NCBI GenBank assembly: GCA_031549105.1
Contig: JAVBQK010000083.1
Span: 1 to 41,960, forward strand
Reading direction: 5' to 3'
From: Avichristensenella sp031549105
Lineage (GTDB): Bacteria; Bacillota; Clostridia; Christensenellales; Aristaeellaceae
DNA length: 41,960 nt
Made by a program: the position numbers and the translations under genes. Each line of letters opens with the position of its first letter. The first letter of the stretch is position 1. This document shows, piece after piece, positions 14,685 through 21,593 of this stretch. The notes beneath the pieces were generated by a model. That model was not told where the DNA came from, made no database searches, and saw nothing but the letters and a program-made list of their open reading frames with translations.

Positions 14685-16002
14685 GGATAATCAGGTTCAG
14701 CGCGATCACCAGGATGGTGCTGACGGTGACCATGTTGGAGCCGAAGATCGTGTTCACCCAGGCCGGGAAGCCCGCCATGCTGCCGGGGGAGTTGGTCATG
14801 CCCACGCCCACGCCGACCGCGAGGCCTACGATCGCCATCGTGCGCGTCGTCAGCTTTTCCCCGACAATCAGGCGGATGCCCGTCATCGCGATCGAAGCGA
14901 ACACCGTGATCGTCGCACCGCCTAGCACGGCGTTGGGAATTGTCGTCAGCAGCGCCGCAATCTTGGGGAAGATGCCCGCCACACCGATGATCACCGCCGC
15001 CAGCGCGATCACTACGCGGTTGATGACCCGGGTGGTCGTGACGATGCCGACATTCTGGCTGAACGTCGCCGTCGGCAGGCCGCCAAACAGCGCACCCACG
15101 ATGTTGGAAACGCCATTGCAGATGATGCCGCCCTCCAGCTCCTTGTCGGTAGGCATGCGGTCCATCGCGCCGCTGGTGGTTCCGGACATATCGCCAATCG
15201 CCTGCACGGAGTTGACGACGTACATGATCACCATCGAGGCGATTGCGGTGCCTTCAAACTTGAGGCCGAAATGCAGCGGCGCAGGCACCTGGAACCAGCC
15301 GGCGCTGGAAACCTTCGTAAAGTCGACCATGCCCAGGCACACCGCCAGCGCGTAGCCGGCTAGCAGGCCGAACAGCACCGACGCCAGCTTCCAGAACCCT
15401 TTGGTGAAGTGCGTCAGCAGCAGCACGACCGTCAGCGTCACCAGTGCCACCAGCCAGTTCAGCGGATCGCCATAGGTCGGCGTGCCCATGCCGCCCGCCA
15501 TATAGCGCACCGCCGTGGGCCAGAGCGAAATGCCAATCGTAAACACGACCGTTCCCGCGACAATCGGCGGAAACAGCACGCGAATCTTTTTAAGGAAGAA
15601 GCCAAACACAATCGAAACCACCGCACCGATCAGCTGTGCGCCCAGGATGATCGCGATGATCTCCGTCGCACTGGCCGTCTGCGGGTTCGTCTGCACGATC
15701 GACTGCATCGTCGGCACATAAGCAAAGCTTACGCCCATCACCAGCGGCAGTTTCGCGCCGATGGGGCCAATGGGGAACAGCTGCAGCAGCGTCGCCAGGC
15801 ACGCCAGCAGCAGCGATGCCTGCACCATGATGGTGGTGTTTGCCGTGTCAAGCCCGGAAGCCGAGGCGATGAGCAGCGCCGGGGTACAGCAGCCGACGAC
15901 CATCGCCACCACATGCTGCAACGCGAGCGGGAGCGATTCCTTGATGCTGGGGCGTCCGTCGAAAGTAAATACGCTGGAGAGGCGTTTATCCTGTCCGTGC
16001 AT
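14653..16002 (-). CDS. NCS2-family purine (xanthine/uric acid type) permease
   Basis: This 449-residue nucleobase:cation symporter has about 12-14 membrane helices. Family marks include the N-terminal QHVVAMVVGC block, FPIGPIGAKLPLVMGVSFAYVP, the central NGVSNIVGALFGGLPTATFSQNVGIV stretch, and AAVIIGVAGIFPKIAALLTTIPNAVLGGA. The helix-8/10 region resembles xanthine/urate members (YgfO/UacT type) more than uracil (UraA) members, and the SQN motif is as in purine carriers. It is last in the minus-strand part of the purine gene cluster, 73 nt after carbamate kinase and with GAGGAGG before its ATG. It probably supplies xanthine or uric acid to the dehydrogenase/YgfK enzymes. The exact substrate cannot be read from the sequence. 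Confidence 0.9.
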   Translation of the reverse strand: MHGQDKRLSSVFTFDGRPSIKESLPLALQHVVAMVVGCCTPALLIASASGLDTANTTIMVQASLLLACLATLLQLFPIGPIGAKLPLVMGVSFAYVPTMQSIVQTNPQTASATEIIAIILGAQLIGAVVSIVFGFFLKKIRVLFPPIVAGTVVFTIGISLWPTAVRYMAGGMGTPTYGDPLNWLVALVTLTVVLLLTHFTKGFWKLASVLFGLLAGYALAVCLGMVDFTKVSSAGWFQVPAPLHFGLKFEGTAIASMVIMYVVNSVQAIGDMSGTTSGAMDRMPTDKELEGGIICNGVSNIVGALFGGLPTATFSQNVGIVTTTRVINRVVIALAAVIIGVAGIFPKIAALLTTIPNAVLGGATITVFASIAMTGIRLIVGEKLTTRTMAIVGLAVGVGVGMTNSPGSMAGFPAWVNTIFGSNMVTVSTILVIALNLIIPKEKETPSEI

Positions 16003-16037
16003 AAGGGGCCTCCTCGTAAAAAAGAATGGAGAACCAA

Positions 16038-16059
16038 GGCCTCACTGTTTTGTGAGGCC
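16038..16059 (-). other. Perfect hairpin between carbamate kinase and permease genes
   Basis: GGCCTCAC and GTGAGGCC form an 8-bp perfect stem with a 6-nt loop in the 73-nt gap. On the minus strand it is followed by TTGGTTCTCC, not a real T-tract. It could be a weak attenuator or an mRNA-processing or stability site setting the permease level. Confidence 0.5.
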
Positions 16060-16075
16060 CTGCATGGTTATACGG

Positions 16076-16975
16076 TTATTTTGTAATAACGGTACCTGTC
16101 TTGCCGTCGACGCCTTCGCGCGCCTTTTCCAGCAGCGTGATCAGCGCCTTGCGGCCAGGCTTGGACTGGGCAAATTCGAGTGCGGCCTGCACCTTGGGCA
16201 GCATGGAGCCGGGCGCAAAGTGGCCCTCCGCAATGTAGCCGCGTGCTTCTTCCGCAGAAAGCGTGGACAGCCACTGCACGTTTGGCTTGCCGAAGTTGAT
16301 GGCGACCTTTTCCACGGCCGTCAGGATAATGAGATAGTCGGCGTCCAGTTCGCTGGCCATCAGGCCGGAAGCGAAGTCCTTGTCAATGACGGCGCTCGCG
16401 CCGCGCAGGCTGTTGCCTTCGGCCGTTACTGGGATGCCGCCGCCGCCAGAAGCGATGACGACCTGTCCCGCCGCGACCAGCGCGCGCACGGTTTCAATCT
16501 CCACAATGCCGACGGGGCGCGGCGACGCGACCACGCGGCGGTACCCACGGCCCGCGTCTTCTTTGACGGCGACGCCTTCCGCGCGGAGCGCCTCGGCTTC
16601 CACTTCTGTCATGAAGCGGCCGATCGGCTTGGTCGGGTTGCCAAACGCCGGGTCGTTTGCATCCACGCGCACCTGGGTAATCAGCGAGCAGACGGTCTTG
16701 TCAATCCCGCGGCTGAGCAACTCCTCGCGCAGCGCGTTCTGCAGGTCGTAGCCAATGTAGCCCTGGCTCATCGCAACGCACGTGGACATGGGTACGTCGT
16801 CGCCCATTGCCAGCTTGATCATGCCTACCTGCGGTCCATTCCCGTGAGAAATGACCACCTGGTGCCCGGCCTCAATCAGGTCGGCAATGGCCTTGGACGT
16901 CTCCCGAACGGCCACAAGCTGTTCGGACAGCGTGTTCCCCAGCGCGTTTCCACCAAGGGCTAGCACGATTTTCAT
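16076..16975 (-). CDS. arcC: Carbamate kinase (YqeA/ArcC family)
   Basis: This 299-residue enzyme transfers phosphate from carbamoyl phosphate to ADP, giving ATP plus carbamate (CO2 and ammonia). Conserved blocks are MKIVLALGGNAL, VISHGNGPQVG, MSQGYIGYDLQNAL, GRFMTEVEAE, GYRRVVASPRPVGIVE, VIASGGGGIPV, VIDKDFASGLMASELDADYLIILTAVEKVAINFGKP and APGSMLPKVQAAL. Full length compares with E. coli YqeA at about 310. It has its own promoter and an AAGGAGG site. Next to ygeW it would harvest the carbamoyl phosphate made by that carbamoyltransferase, the only obvious ATP-yielding step in the cluster. The symbol yqeA applies equally. Confidence 0.96.
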   Translation of the reverse strand: MKIVLALGGNALGNTLSEQLVAVRETSKAIADLIEAGHQVVISHGNGPQVGMIKLAMGDDVPMSTCVAMSQGYIGYDLQNALREELLSRGIDKTVCSLITQVRVDANDPAFGNPTKPIGRFMTEVEAEALRAEGVAVKEDAGRGYRRVVASPRPVGIVEIETVRALVAAGQVVIASGGGGIPVTAEGNSLRGASAVIDKDFASGLMASELDADYLIILTAVEKVAINFGKPNVQWLSTLSAEEARGYIAEGHFAPGSMLPKVQAALEFAQSKPGRKALITLLEKAREGVDGKTGTVITK

Positions 16976-17026
16976 AGGATAGGTTCCTCCTTAGAAAGAG
17001 TAGGGAGGGATGGCTCCCAACGAATA

Positions 17027-17056
17027 TTTATACCAAATCCCGCCCCTATGCGTCAA
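17027..17056 (-). promoter_or_regulatory. Internal promoter for arcC and the permease
   Basis: On the minus strand there is TTGACG (17051-17056), an 18-bp spacer and TATAAA (17027-17032), with a TG one base before it (extended -10). It lies between ygeW and arcC, so the last two genes of the cluster can be expressed apart from the first four. Confidence 0.65.
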
Positions 17057-17101
17057 GTCGAGGTTTTTCGCGTTCGCAAGAGCCTATCCGTGAGCAAGCT
17101 C

Positions 17102-18295
17102 TTACTTATACAGCCTCTGCGTGCCCTTCGCGGCCAGATTGCCCAGCACGGCCTGCGGATCGCCGCACCTTTGCAGGAAGATCATCGCGGCGATGACATA
17201 GGGCTTGAAGCTCGCTTCCTTGTAAAGCGGCGTGCGGTAGCGGTCGAACACCGACGCGGCGACTTCGCCTTCCTTGCAGCTGACGCCGGTGATATCGGCG
17301 GGCAGGCAGTGCATGTAGAGGGCCTTGCCGTTCTTGGTGGTCTTCATCAGGTCTTCGGTGCACTCCCAGTCCTTGTGGCCGGCGTTGGTGGTCAGCAGCT
17401 CTTTCTCCAGCGCCTTGATGCCGTCCATATCGCCCGCACCGTACAGGTCGGTACGCTTCTCCATCGCCTTGAACGGTGCCCAGGACTTGGGGTAGACGAT
17501 GTCCGCGCCGGCGAAGGCTTCGGCCATCGAGTTGGTCTTGGTGAAGGAGCCGCCGGATTTGGCTGCATTGGCGCGCGCCACATCTTCCACGCCGCTCATT
17601 ACTTCGTATCCCTCAGGGTGGGCCAGCGATACATCCATGCCAAAGCGCGTCATCAGGCCGATGATGCCCTGCGGGACGGACAGCGGCTTGCCGTAGGAGG
17701 GCGAGTACGCCCAGGTCATCGCAATCTTCTTGCCGCGCAGGTTTTCCACGCCGCCGAACTCGTGGATGATGTGCAGCATGTCGGCCATCGACTGCGTCGG
17801 GTGGTCGATGTCGCACTGCAAATTGACCAGCGTCGGGCGCTGCTCCAGCACGCCGTCACGGAAGCCATCTTCGACCGCATCGGCTACATCGTGCATGTAC
17901 TTGTTGCCCTTGCCGATGTACATGTCATCACGGATGCCGATGACGTCGGCCATGAAGGAGATCATGTTCGCGGTCTCACGGACGGTCTCGCCGTGGGCCA
18001 CCTGGCTCTTGCCCTCGTCAAAGTCCTGCACGGTCAGGCCCAGCATGTTGCACGCGGAGGCAAAGCTGAAGCGCGTGCGGGTGGAGTTGTCGCGGAACAT
18101 CGAGATCGCCAGGCCGCTGTCAAACACGCGGGTGGAGAGGTTGTTGCTGCGCATGTGGCGCAGCGCGTCGGCCACGGTAAAGATCGCGGCCAGCTCGTCG
18201 TCCGTCTTCTCCCAGGTCAGAAAGAAGTCACTCTGGAAAAGATTGCGTGCATTGAGATGATCCAACTTCTTGAGATACTTGTTAAGACCAGCCAT
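17102..18295 (-). CDS. ygeW: Knotted carbamoyltransferase YgeW
   Basis: This 397-residue member of the aspartate/ornithine carbamoyltransferase superfamily matches the YgeW group. The carbamoyl-phosphate loop is SMFRDNSTRTRFSFASA (Ser71-Thr-Arg-Thr-Arg75). Other marks are LVNLQCDIDHPTQSMADMLHI, MTWAYSPSYGKPLSVPQG, a long insertion with KSGGSFTKTNSMAEAFAGADIVYPKSWAP, and YMHCLPADITGVSC near the C-terminus. Those last motifs belong to the knotted carbamoyltransferases that use ureido substrates rather than ornithine. In the purine-degradation model it removes a carbamoyl group from a ureido intermediate (2,3-diureidopropionate or similar) with phosphate, giving carbamoyl phosphate for ArcC. The ATG follows GAGGG. 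It is 38 nt downstream of ygeY in the same operon. Confidence 0.95.
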   Translation of the reverse strand: MAGLNKYLKKLDHLNARNLFQSDFFLTWEKTDDELAAIFTVADALRHMRSNNLSTRVFDSGLAISMFRDNSTRTRFSFASACNMLGLTVQDFDEGKSQVAHGETVRETANMISFMADVIGIRDDMYIGKGNKYMHDVADAVEDGFRDGVLEQRPTLVNLQCDIDHPTQSMADMLHIIHEFGGVENLRGKKIAMTWAYSPSYGKPLSVPQGIIGLMTRFGMDVSLAHPEGYEVMSGVEDVARANAAKSGGSFTKTNSMAEAFAGADIVYPKSWAPFKAMEKRTDLYGAGDMDGIKALEKELLTTNAGHKDWECTEDLMKTTKNGKALYMHCLPADITGVSCKEGEVAASVFDRYRTPLYKEASFKPYVIAAMIFLQRCGDPQAVLGNLAAKGTQRLYK

Positions 18296-18333
18296 GACAG
18301 ATCCCTCTCATTCTATATATTATCGTATTGAAA

Positions 18334-19524
18334 TTACTTCGCGTACATCTCCGGAAGCGCCGCGTAGACCGCCGCGCACTTGACCAGATCGGCCTTCCAG
18401 GTCTTCTCGTTGGGGGCGTGGGCCTCTTCCTCTTTGCCCGGACCGAAGCCGATGCAGGGGATGCCGTAGCGGCCCATGATGGAAACGCCGTTGGTGGAGA
18501 ACGTCCACTTATCAACCTTCGGCTCGCCGTACATGCCGCGGTAGGATTCAACCATCGCCTTGGTGGCTTCGTGTTCAGCGGGGATAACCCAGGTGGGGAA
18601 GTAGCAGTCGGTCGGGTAGACGAGGTTGGTCCAGCTCGGCGCTTCGTAGGTGTACATCGTGACGACCGCGCCGTACTTCTTCACGGCGGGCAGCTCGCGG
18701 ATCTCCTCCAGCGCCATCAGGTACGTTTCGCCGTCTGTCAGGCGGCGGTCAACGGAGATGGCGGCCATGTCGGCCACGGCGCAGCGGGAGGGCGAGGAAT
18801 AGAACTGCTGCGACACGGCCAGCGTCCCCTTGCCCAGGAACGGGTCGACATGTAGGCGGTTGTTGAGTTCCTTCACTTCCAGGATGATCTCGGCCATCTT
18901 GTAGATGGCGTTGTCACCGCGCTCGGGCGCGCTGCCGTGGCAGGACACGCCGGCCACTTCCACGCGGATCTCCATCCGGCCGCGCTGGCCGCGATAGATG
19001 TTGCCGTTGGTGGGCTCGGTGATGACGACAAACTCGGGCTTCACTTTGTCTTCGTTGACGATGTACTGCCAGCACAGGCCGTCGCAGTCTTCCTCCTGTA
19101 CGGTGCCGGTGACGAGCACGCGGTAGCCTGCCAGCAGGCCCTGATCCTTCATGATCTTCGCGCCGTACACAGCAGAGACAAGGCCACCCAGCTGGTCGGA
19201 GGTGCCGCGCCCGCCGATTTCCTCGTCAGTCTCGTAGCCCTCGTAGGGGTCGAACTTCCAGTTGGCCGCGTTGCCGATGCCGACGGTGTCGATGTGCGCG
19301 TCATACGCGATCAGCTTCTCGCCCGTACCCATGTAGCCCAGCACGTTGCCCATGCCGTCGATCTGCACTTCGTCAAAGCCCAGCTTTTCCATCTCGGCCG
19401 CAATGCGCCGGATGACGCCTTCCTCGCCGCAGCTCTCGCCCGGAATCTTGACGAGGTCGCGCAGGAACTTGGTCATGTCCGCCTGGTAGCCTTCGGCCGC
19501 TTTTTTCACCGCTAGAAAATCCAT
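18334..19524 (-). CDS. ygeY: YgeY-family M20 metallohydrolase
   Basis: The product is 396 residues from ATG 19524, which has GAGGGAGG upstream; the frame opens earlier at 19560 without a ribosome site. It belongs to the dinuclear-zinc M20/DapE-ArgE superfamily. Metal-ligand motifs are AYDAHIDTVG (His), GRGTSDQLGG (bridging Asp), VQEEDCDGLCW (catalytic and ligand Glu), VITEPTN and EEEAHAPNE (last His). It matches the YgeY subgroup, known in annotation as selenium-metabolism-linked hydrolases because it co-occurs with the selenium-dependent molybdenum hydroxylases. The inferred role is to hydrolyse a ureido or amide intermediate between the opened purine ring and 2,3-diaminopropionate. The exact bond cleaved is not shown by the sequence. 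Confidence 0.94.
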   Translation of the reverse strand: MDFLAVKKAAEGYQADMTKFLRDLVKIPGESCGEEGVIRRIAAEMEKLGFDEVQIDGMGNVLGYMGTGEKLIAYDAHIDTVGIGNAANWKFDPYEGYETDEEIGGRGTSDQLGGLVSAVYGAKIMKDQGLLAGYRVLVTGTVQEEDCDGLCWQYIVNEDKVKPEFVVITEPTNGNIYRGQRGRMEIRVEVAGVSCHGSAPERGDNAIYKMAEIILEVKELNNRLHVDPFLGKGTLAVSQQFYSSPSRCAVADMAAISVDRRLTDGETYLMALEEIRELPAVKKYGAVVTMYTYEAPSWTNLVYPTDCYFPTWVIPAEHEATKAMVESYRGMYGEPKVDKWTFSTNGVSIMGRYGIPCIGFGPGKEEEAHAPNEKTWKADLVKCAAVYAALPEMYAK

Positions 19525-19556
19525 GGTATTGCCTCCCTCTATTTGTGTGCTATTGT

Positions 19557-20768
19557 TCACGCTTGCGCTTCGGGAACCGGGTACGCCCCGTCCCAGCAGA
19601 CCTTGCGGTAGTTATCCGGATCGGTGTCTCCCTCCGTGGAGAACATCAGGACGGTGGAGTTCTCATCAAGGCCCAGCGCCTTGCGGAAGTCCGCGTACGC
19701 TTCATTCTGCATCACCGTCCAAAGCAGGCCGATGCCCACCGCGCCGCTCTCGCCGGAGATCACGCGCGGGTCGCCCGCCATCGGCGCGCCCAGGATGCGC
19801 ATGCCCAGCGCCGAGACCCAGTTGGGACAGGAGACGAAGAACTTGGTGTGGTTCTTGAGGATATCAAAGGAGATGGTGTTCGGCTCGCCGCACGCAAGGC
19901 CCGCCATGATGGTGGGCATGTCGCCGTCGACAATGCGGATTTTGCCGTCCGCCGCGACGGCGGATTTGTACAGGCACGCGGCCTCCTCGGCCTCCACGAC
20001 GACAACGACCGGCGGGTTTTCCGGGTACAGGTTCTGGAAGTAGCCCTGCACCGCCCCGGCCAGCGAGCCTACGCCTGCCTGCACGAAGATGTGTGTGGGG
20101 CGCTTGCCAAGCTGCTCGGCGGCCTCGGACGCCATCGTGCCGTAGCCCTGCATGATCCACGCGGGGATCTTCTCGTAGCCGTCCCACGCGGTATCCTGCA
20201 CCATCACGCCGCCGGGCGTCGCCTGCGCAGCCGCGTTGGCGATGCGTACGCACTCGTCATAGTTCGCGTCCTCGATCGTCGCGGTCGCGCCCTCCTTGCG
20301 GATGTTCTCCAGGCGCACCTGCTGCGACCCCTTGGGCATGTAGACGACGGATTTCTGCCCCAGGCGGTTGGCGGCCCACGCAACGCCGCGCCCGTGGTTG
20401 CCGTCTGTGGCGGTGAAGAACGTCGCCTGGCCGAACTCCTCGCGCAGCTTGTCGCTGGTGAGGTACGCGAAGTCTACTTCCTCAATATCCTTGCCGACCT
20501 GCTCAGCAATGTGGCGCGCCATCGAGAACGAGCCGCCCAGCACCTTGAACGCGTTCAGACCGAAACGGTAGCTCTCGTCCTTGATGTGCACCTCCGCCAC
20601 ACCCAGGTGCTCCGCGAGCTTCGCGAGGCCCGCCAGCGGCGTCTCCTTGTACATGGGGAAGCTCTGGTGGAACGCCCGCGCCCGGGCGACCTCTGAAAGC
20701 GCCATGACCGAAAGATGCTCGTCGCCGGTCTTTGGCATGTTGTTCTCGATCCAGTTAATCTTGCACAT
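19557..20768 (-). CDS. dpaL: 2,3-diaminopropionate ammonia-lyase (YgeX)
   Basis: This PLP enzyme of fold type II (403 residues; E. coli YgeX about 398) splits 2,3-diaminopropionate to pyruvate and two ammonia. Start ATG 20768 is chosen from AAAGGAG about 10 nt upstream. The N-terminus INWIENNMPKTGDEHLSVM is typical. The cofactor Lys is in RFGLNAFKVLGG (Lys75). TDGNHGRGVAWAA and QAGVGSLAGAVQGYF are the phosphate and glycine-loop motifs, and MAGLACGEPN plus SGESGAVGIGLL follow. Its 5' end overlaps the regulator stop by 14 nt, suggesting translational coupling, and ygeY follows 32 nt later. It makes the final product of the pathway, pyruvate, which could feed central metabolism. Confidence 0.96.
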   Translation of the reverse strand: MCKINWIENNMPKTGDEHLSVMALSEVARARAFHQSFPMYKETPLAGLAKLAEHLGVAEVHIKDESYRFGLNAFKVLGGSFSMARHIAEQVGKDIEEVDFAYLTSDKLREEFGQATFFTATDGNHGRGVAWAANRLGQKSVVYMPKGSQQVRLENIRKEGATATIEDANYDECVRIANAAAQATPGGVMVQDTAWDGYEKIPAWIMQGYGTMASEAAEQLGKRPTHIFVQAGVGSLAGAVQGYFQNLYPENPPVVVVVEAEEAACLYKSAVAADGKIRIVDGDMPTIMAGLACGEPNTISFDILKNHTKFFVSCPNWVSALGMRILGAPMAGDPRVISGESGAVGIGLLWTVMQNEAYADFRKALGLDENSTVLMFSTEGDTDPDNYRKVCWDGAYPVPEAQA

Positions 20769-21408
20769 TGCCCTTGGTCTCCTTTGCATCGAAGTAGGTG
20801 TACAGCGTGTATTTGGAAATCCCGAAGAATTTGGATACCTTGTCGCCCGAGCGGGTGATGAGGAATGCGCCCGCGTCGTTCAGGAATTGCACCGCGCGCA
20901 CCTTCTCGTCCTTGGTCATCAGCGCCGGGGGCTTGCCGATGCGCTCCACCGATTGTTCCAGCAGCTGGTCCAGCAGGTCGTTGACGTTGGTGGGGATCGC
21001 CGGGGGCGCGATGGTCGCGTCACCCAGGCCGTTCAGCAGCGACTTGATCGCCTGATCGGCCAGCAGCAGCTTGCTCATGTCATAATTGATAGAAAGAATG
21101 CCGGTGGCGCTGCCTACATCGTCCTTGATGAAGATGGTCGAGGAGCGCAGCATGCGCCCGTCCCGTGCCTTGGTGTAGTAGTTGAGGCGGTCCTCGGTGC
21201 GGCCGTTGTGCAGCGCGTCCAGCACCACCTGCGACGGTCCGTCGCCCAGCACCCGGCCGGAGACATGCCCGTTTTCAATGGCGACGATTGTCGAATCGTG
21301 CGCCTCGCCCGAAAGGTCATGGACGACGACTTCACAGTCGCTGCCGAAGTGTTCCGCCAGCCCCTTGGCCAGCCTGCGCAGGAAGTCCAGCCCCAGCGCT
21401 TCGCTCAT
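20755..21408 (-). CDS. YheO/DauR-like PAS-HTH transcriptional regulator of the purine cluster
   Basis: This 217-residue regulator has an N-terminal YheO-type PAS domain (PAS_6, about residues 8-120; signatures HFGSDCEVVVHDLSG and GILSINYDMS) and a C-terminal helix-turn-helix of the HTH_22 type (about 155-215; DKVSKFFGISKYTLYTYF). Such proteins sense a small molecule; DauR, which controls D-arginine catabolism, is a characterised relative. It is the first gene of the dpaL-ygeY-ygeW operon and is divergent from ygfK, the classic place for a local regulator. E. coli uses a different, sigma-54-type regulator (YgeV) here. The ATG has an AGGGG site. The ligand may be uric acid, xanthine or a ureido intermediate (inference). 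Confidence 0.9.
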   Translation of the reverse strand: MSEALGLDFLRRLAKGLAEHFGSDCEVVVHDLSGEAHDSTIVAIENGHVSGRVLGDGPSQVVLDALHNGRTEDRLNYYTKARDGRMLRSSTIFIKDDVGSATGILSINYDMSKLLLADQAIKSLLNGLGDATIAPPAIPTNVNDLLDQLLEQSVERIGKPPALMTKDEKVRAVQFLNDAGAFLITRSGDKVSKFFGISKYTLYTYFDAKETKGNVQD

Positions 21409-21440
21409 TTCGCCCGCCCCTTTCGTCCGTTTTCAACCTC

Positions 21441-21468
21441 ATCATAGCATGAAAAAAAGGAAAAGCAA
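21441..21468 (-). promoter_or_regulatory. Promoter of the regulator-dpaL-ygeY-ygeW operon
   Basis: On the minus strand there is TTGCTT (21463-21468), a 16-bp spacer and TATGAT (21441-21446) with TG one base upstream (extended -10). It is divergent from the ygfK promoter. Confidence 0.6.
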
Positions 21469-21480
21469 GGGGTTTTCTAA

Positions 21481-21514
21481 AAATAATTTGCCATTACCTA
21501 AAAAATATTTTGCC
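21481..21514. promoter_or_regulatory. Direct-repeat operator candidate between the divergent purine promoters
   Basis: AAATAATTTGCC (21481-21492) and AAATATTTTGCC (21503-21514) differ at one base and are 22 bp apart, two helical turns. They lie between the two -35 boxes, 12 bp from the minus-strand one and 6 bp from the plus-strand one. This is the best candidate binding site for the PAS-HTH regulator encoded alongside. Confidence 0.5.
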
Positions 21515-21520
21515 CAGCTA

Positions 21521-21549
21521 TTGCATTCCCTTTTTATCGATGTTACACT
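21521..21549 (+). promoter_or_regulatory. Promoter of the ygfK-xdh-mocA operon
   Basis: TTGCAT (21521-21526), 17-bp spacer, TACACT (21544-21549) with TG one base upstream. The leader to the ygfK ATG is about 37 nt and contains AAAGGATG as the ribosome site. Confidence 0.65.
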
Positions 21550-21593
21550 AAGTGCACCAACAAACTTGACACGGATGAAAGGATGATTTCCGT

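Noticed and set aside
17048..18331. Plus-strand frame of 427 residues opposite ygeW
   Set aside because: Arg/His/Val-rich low-complexity translation typical of the antisense of a high-GC gene; ygeW is unmistakable.
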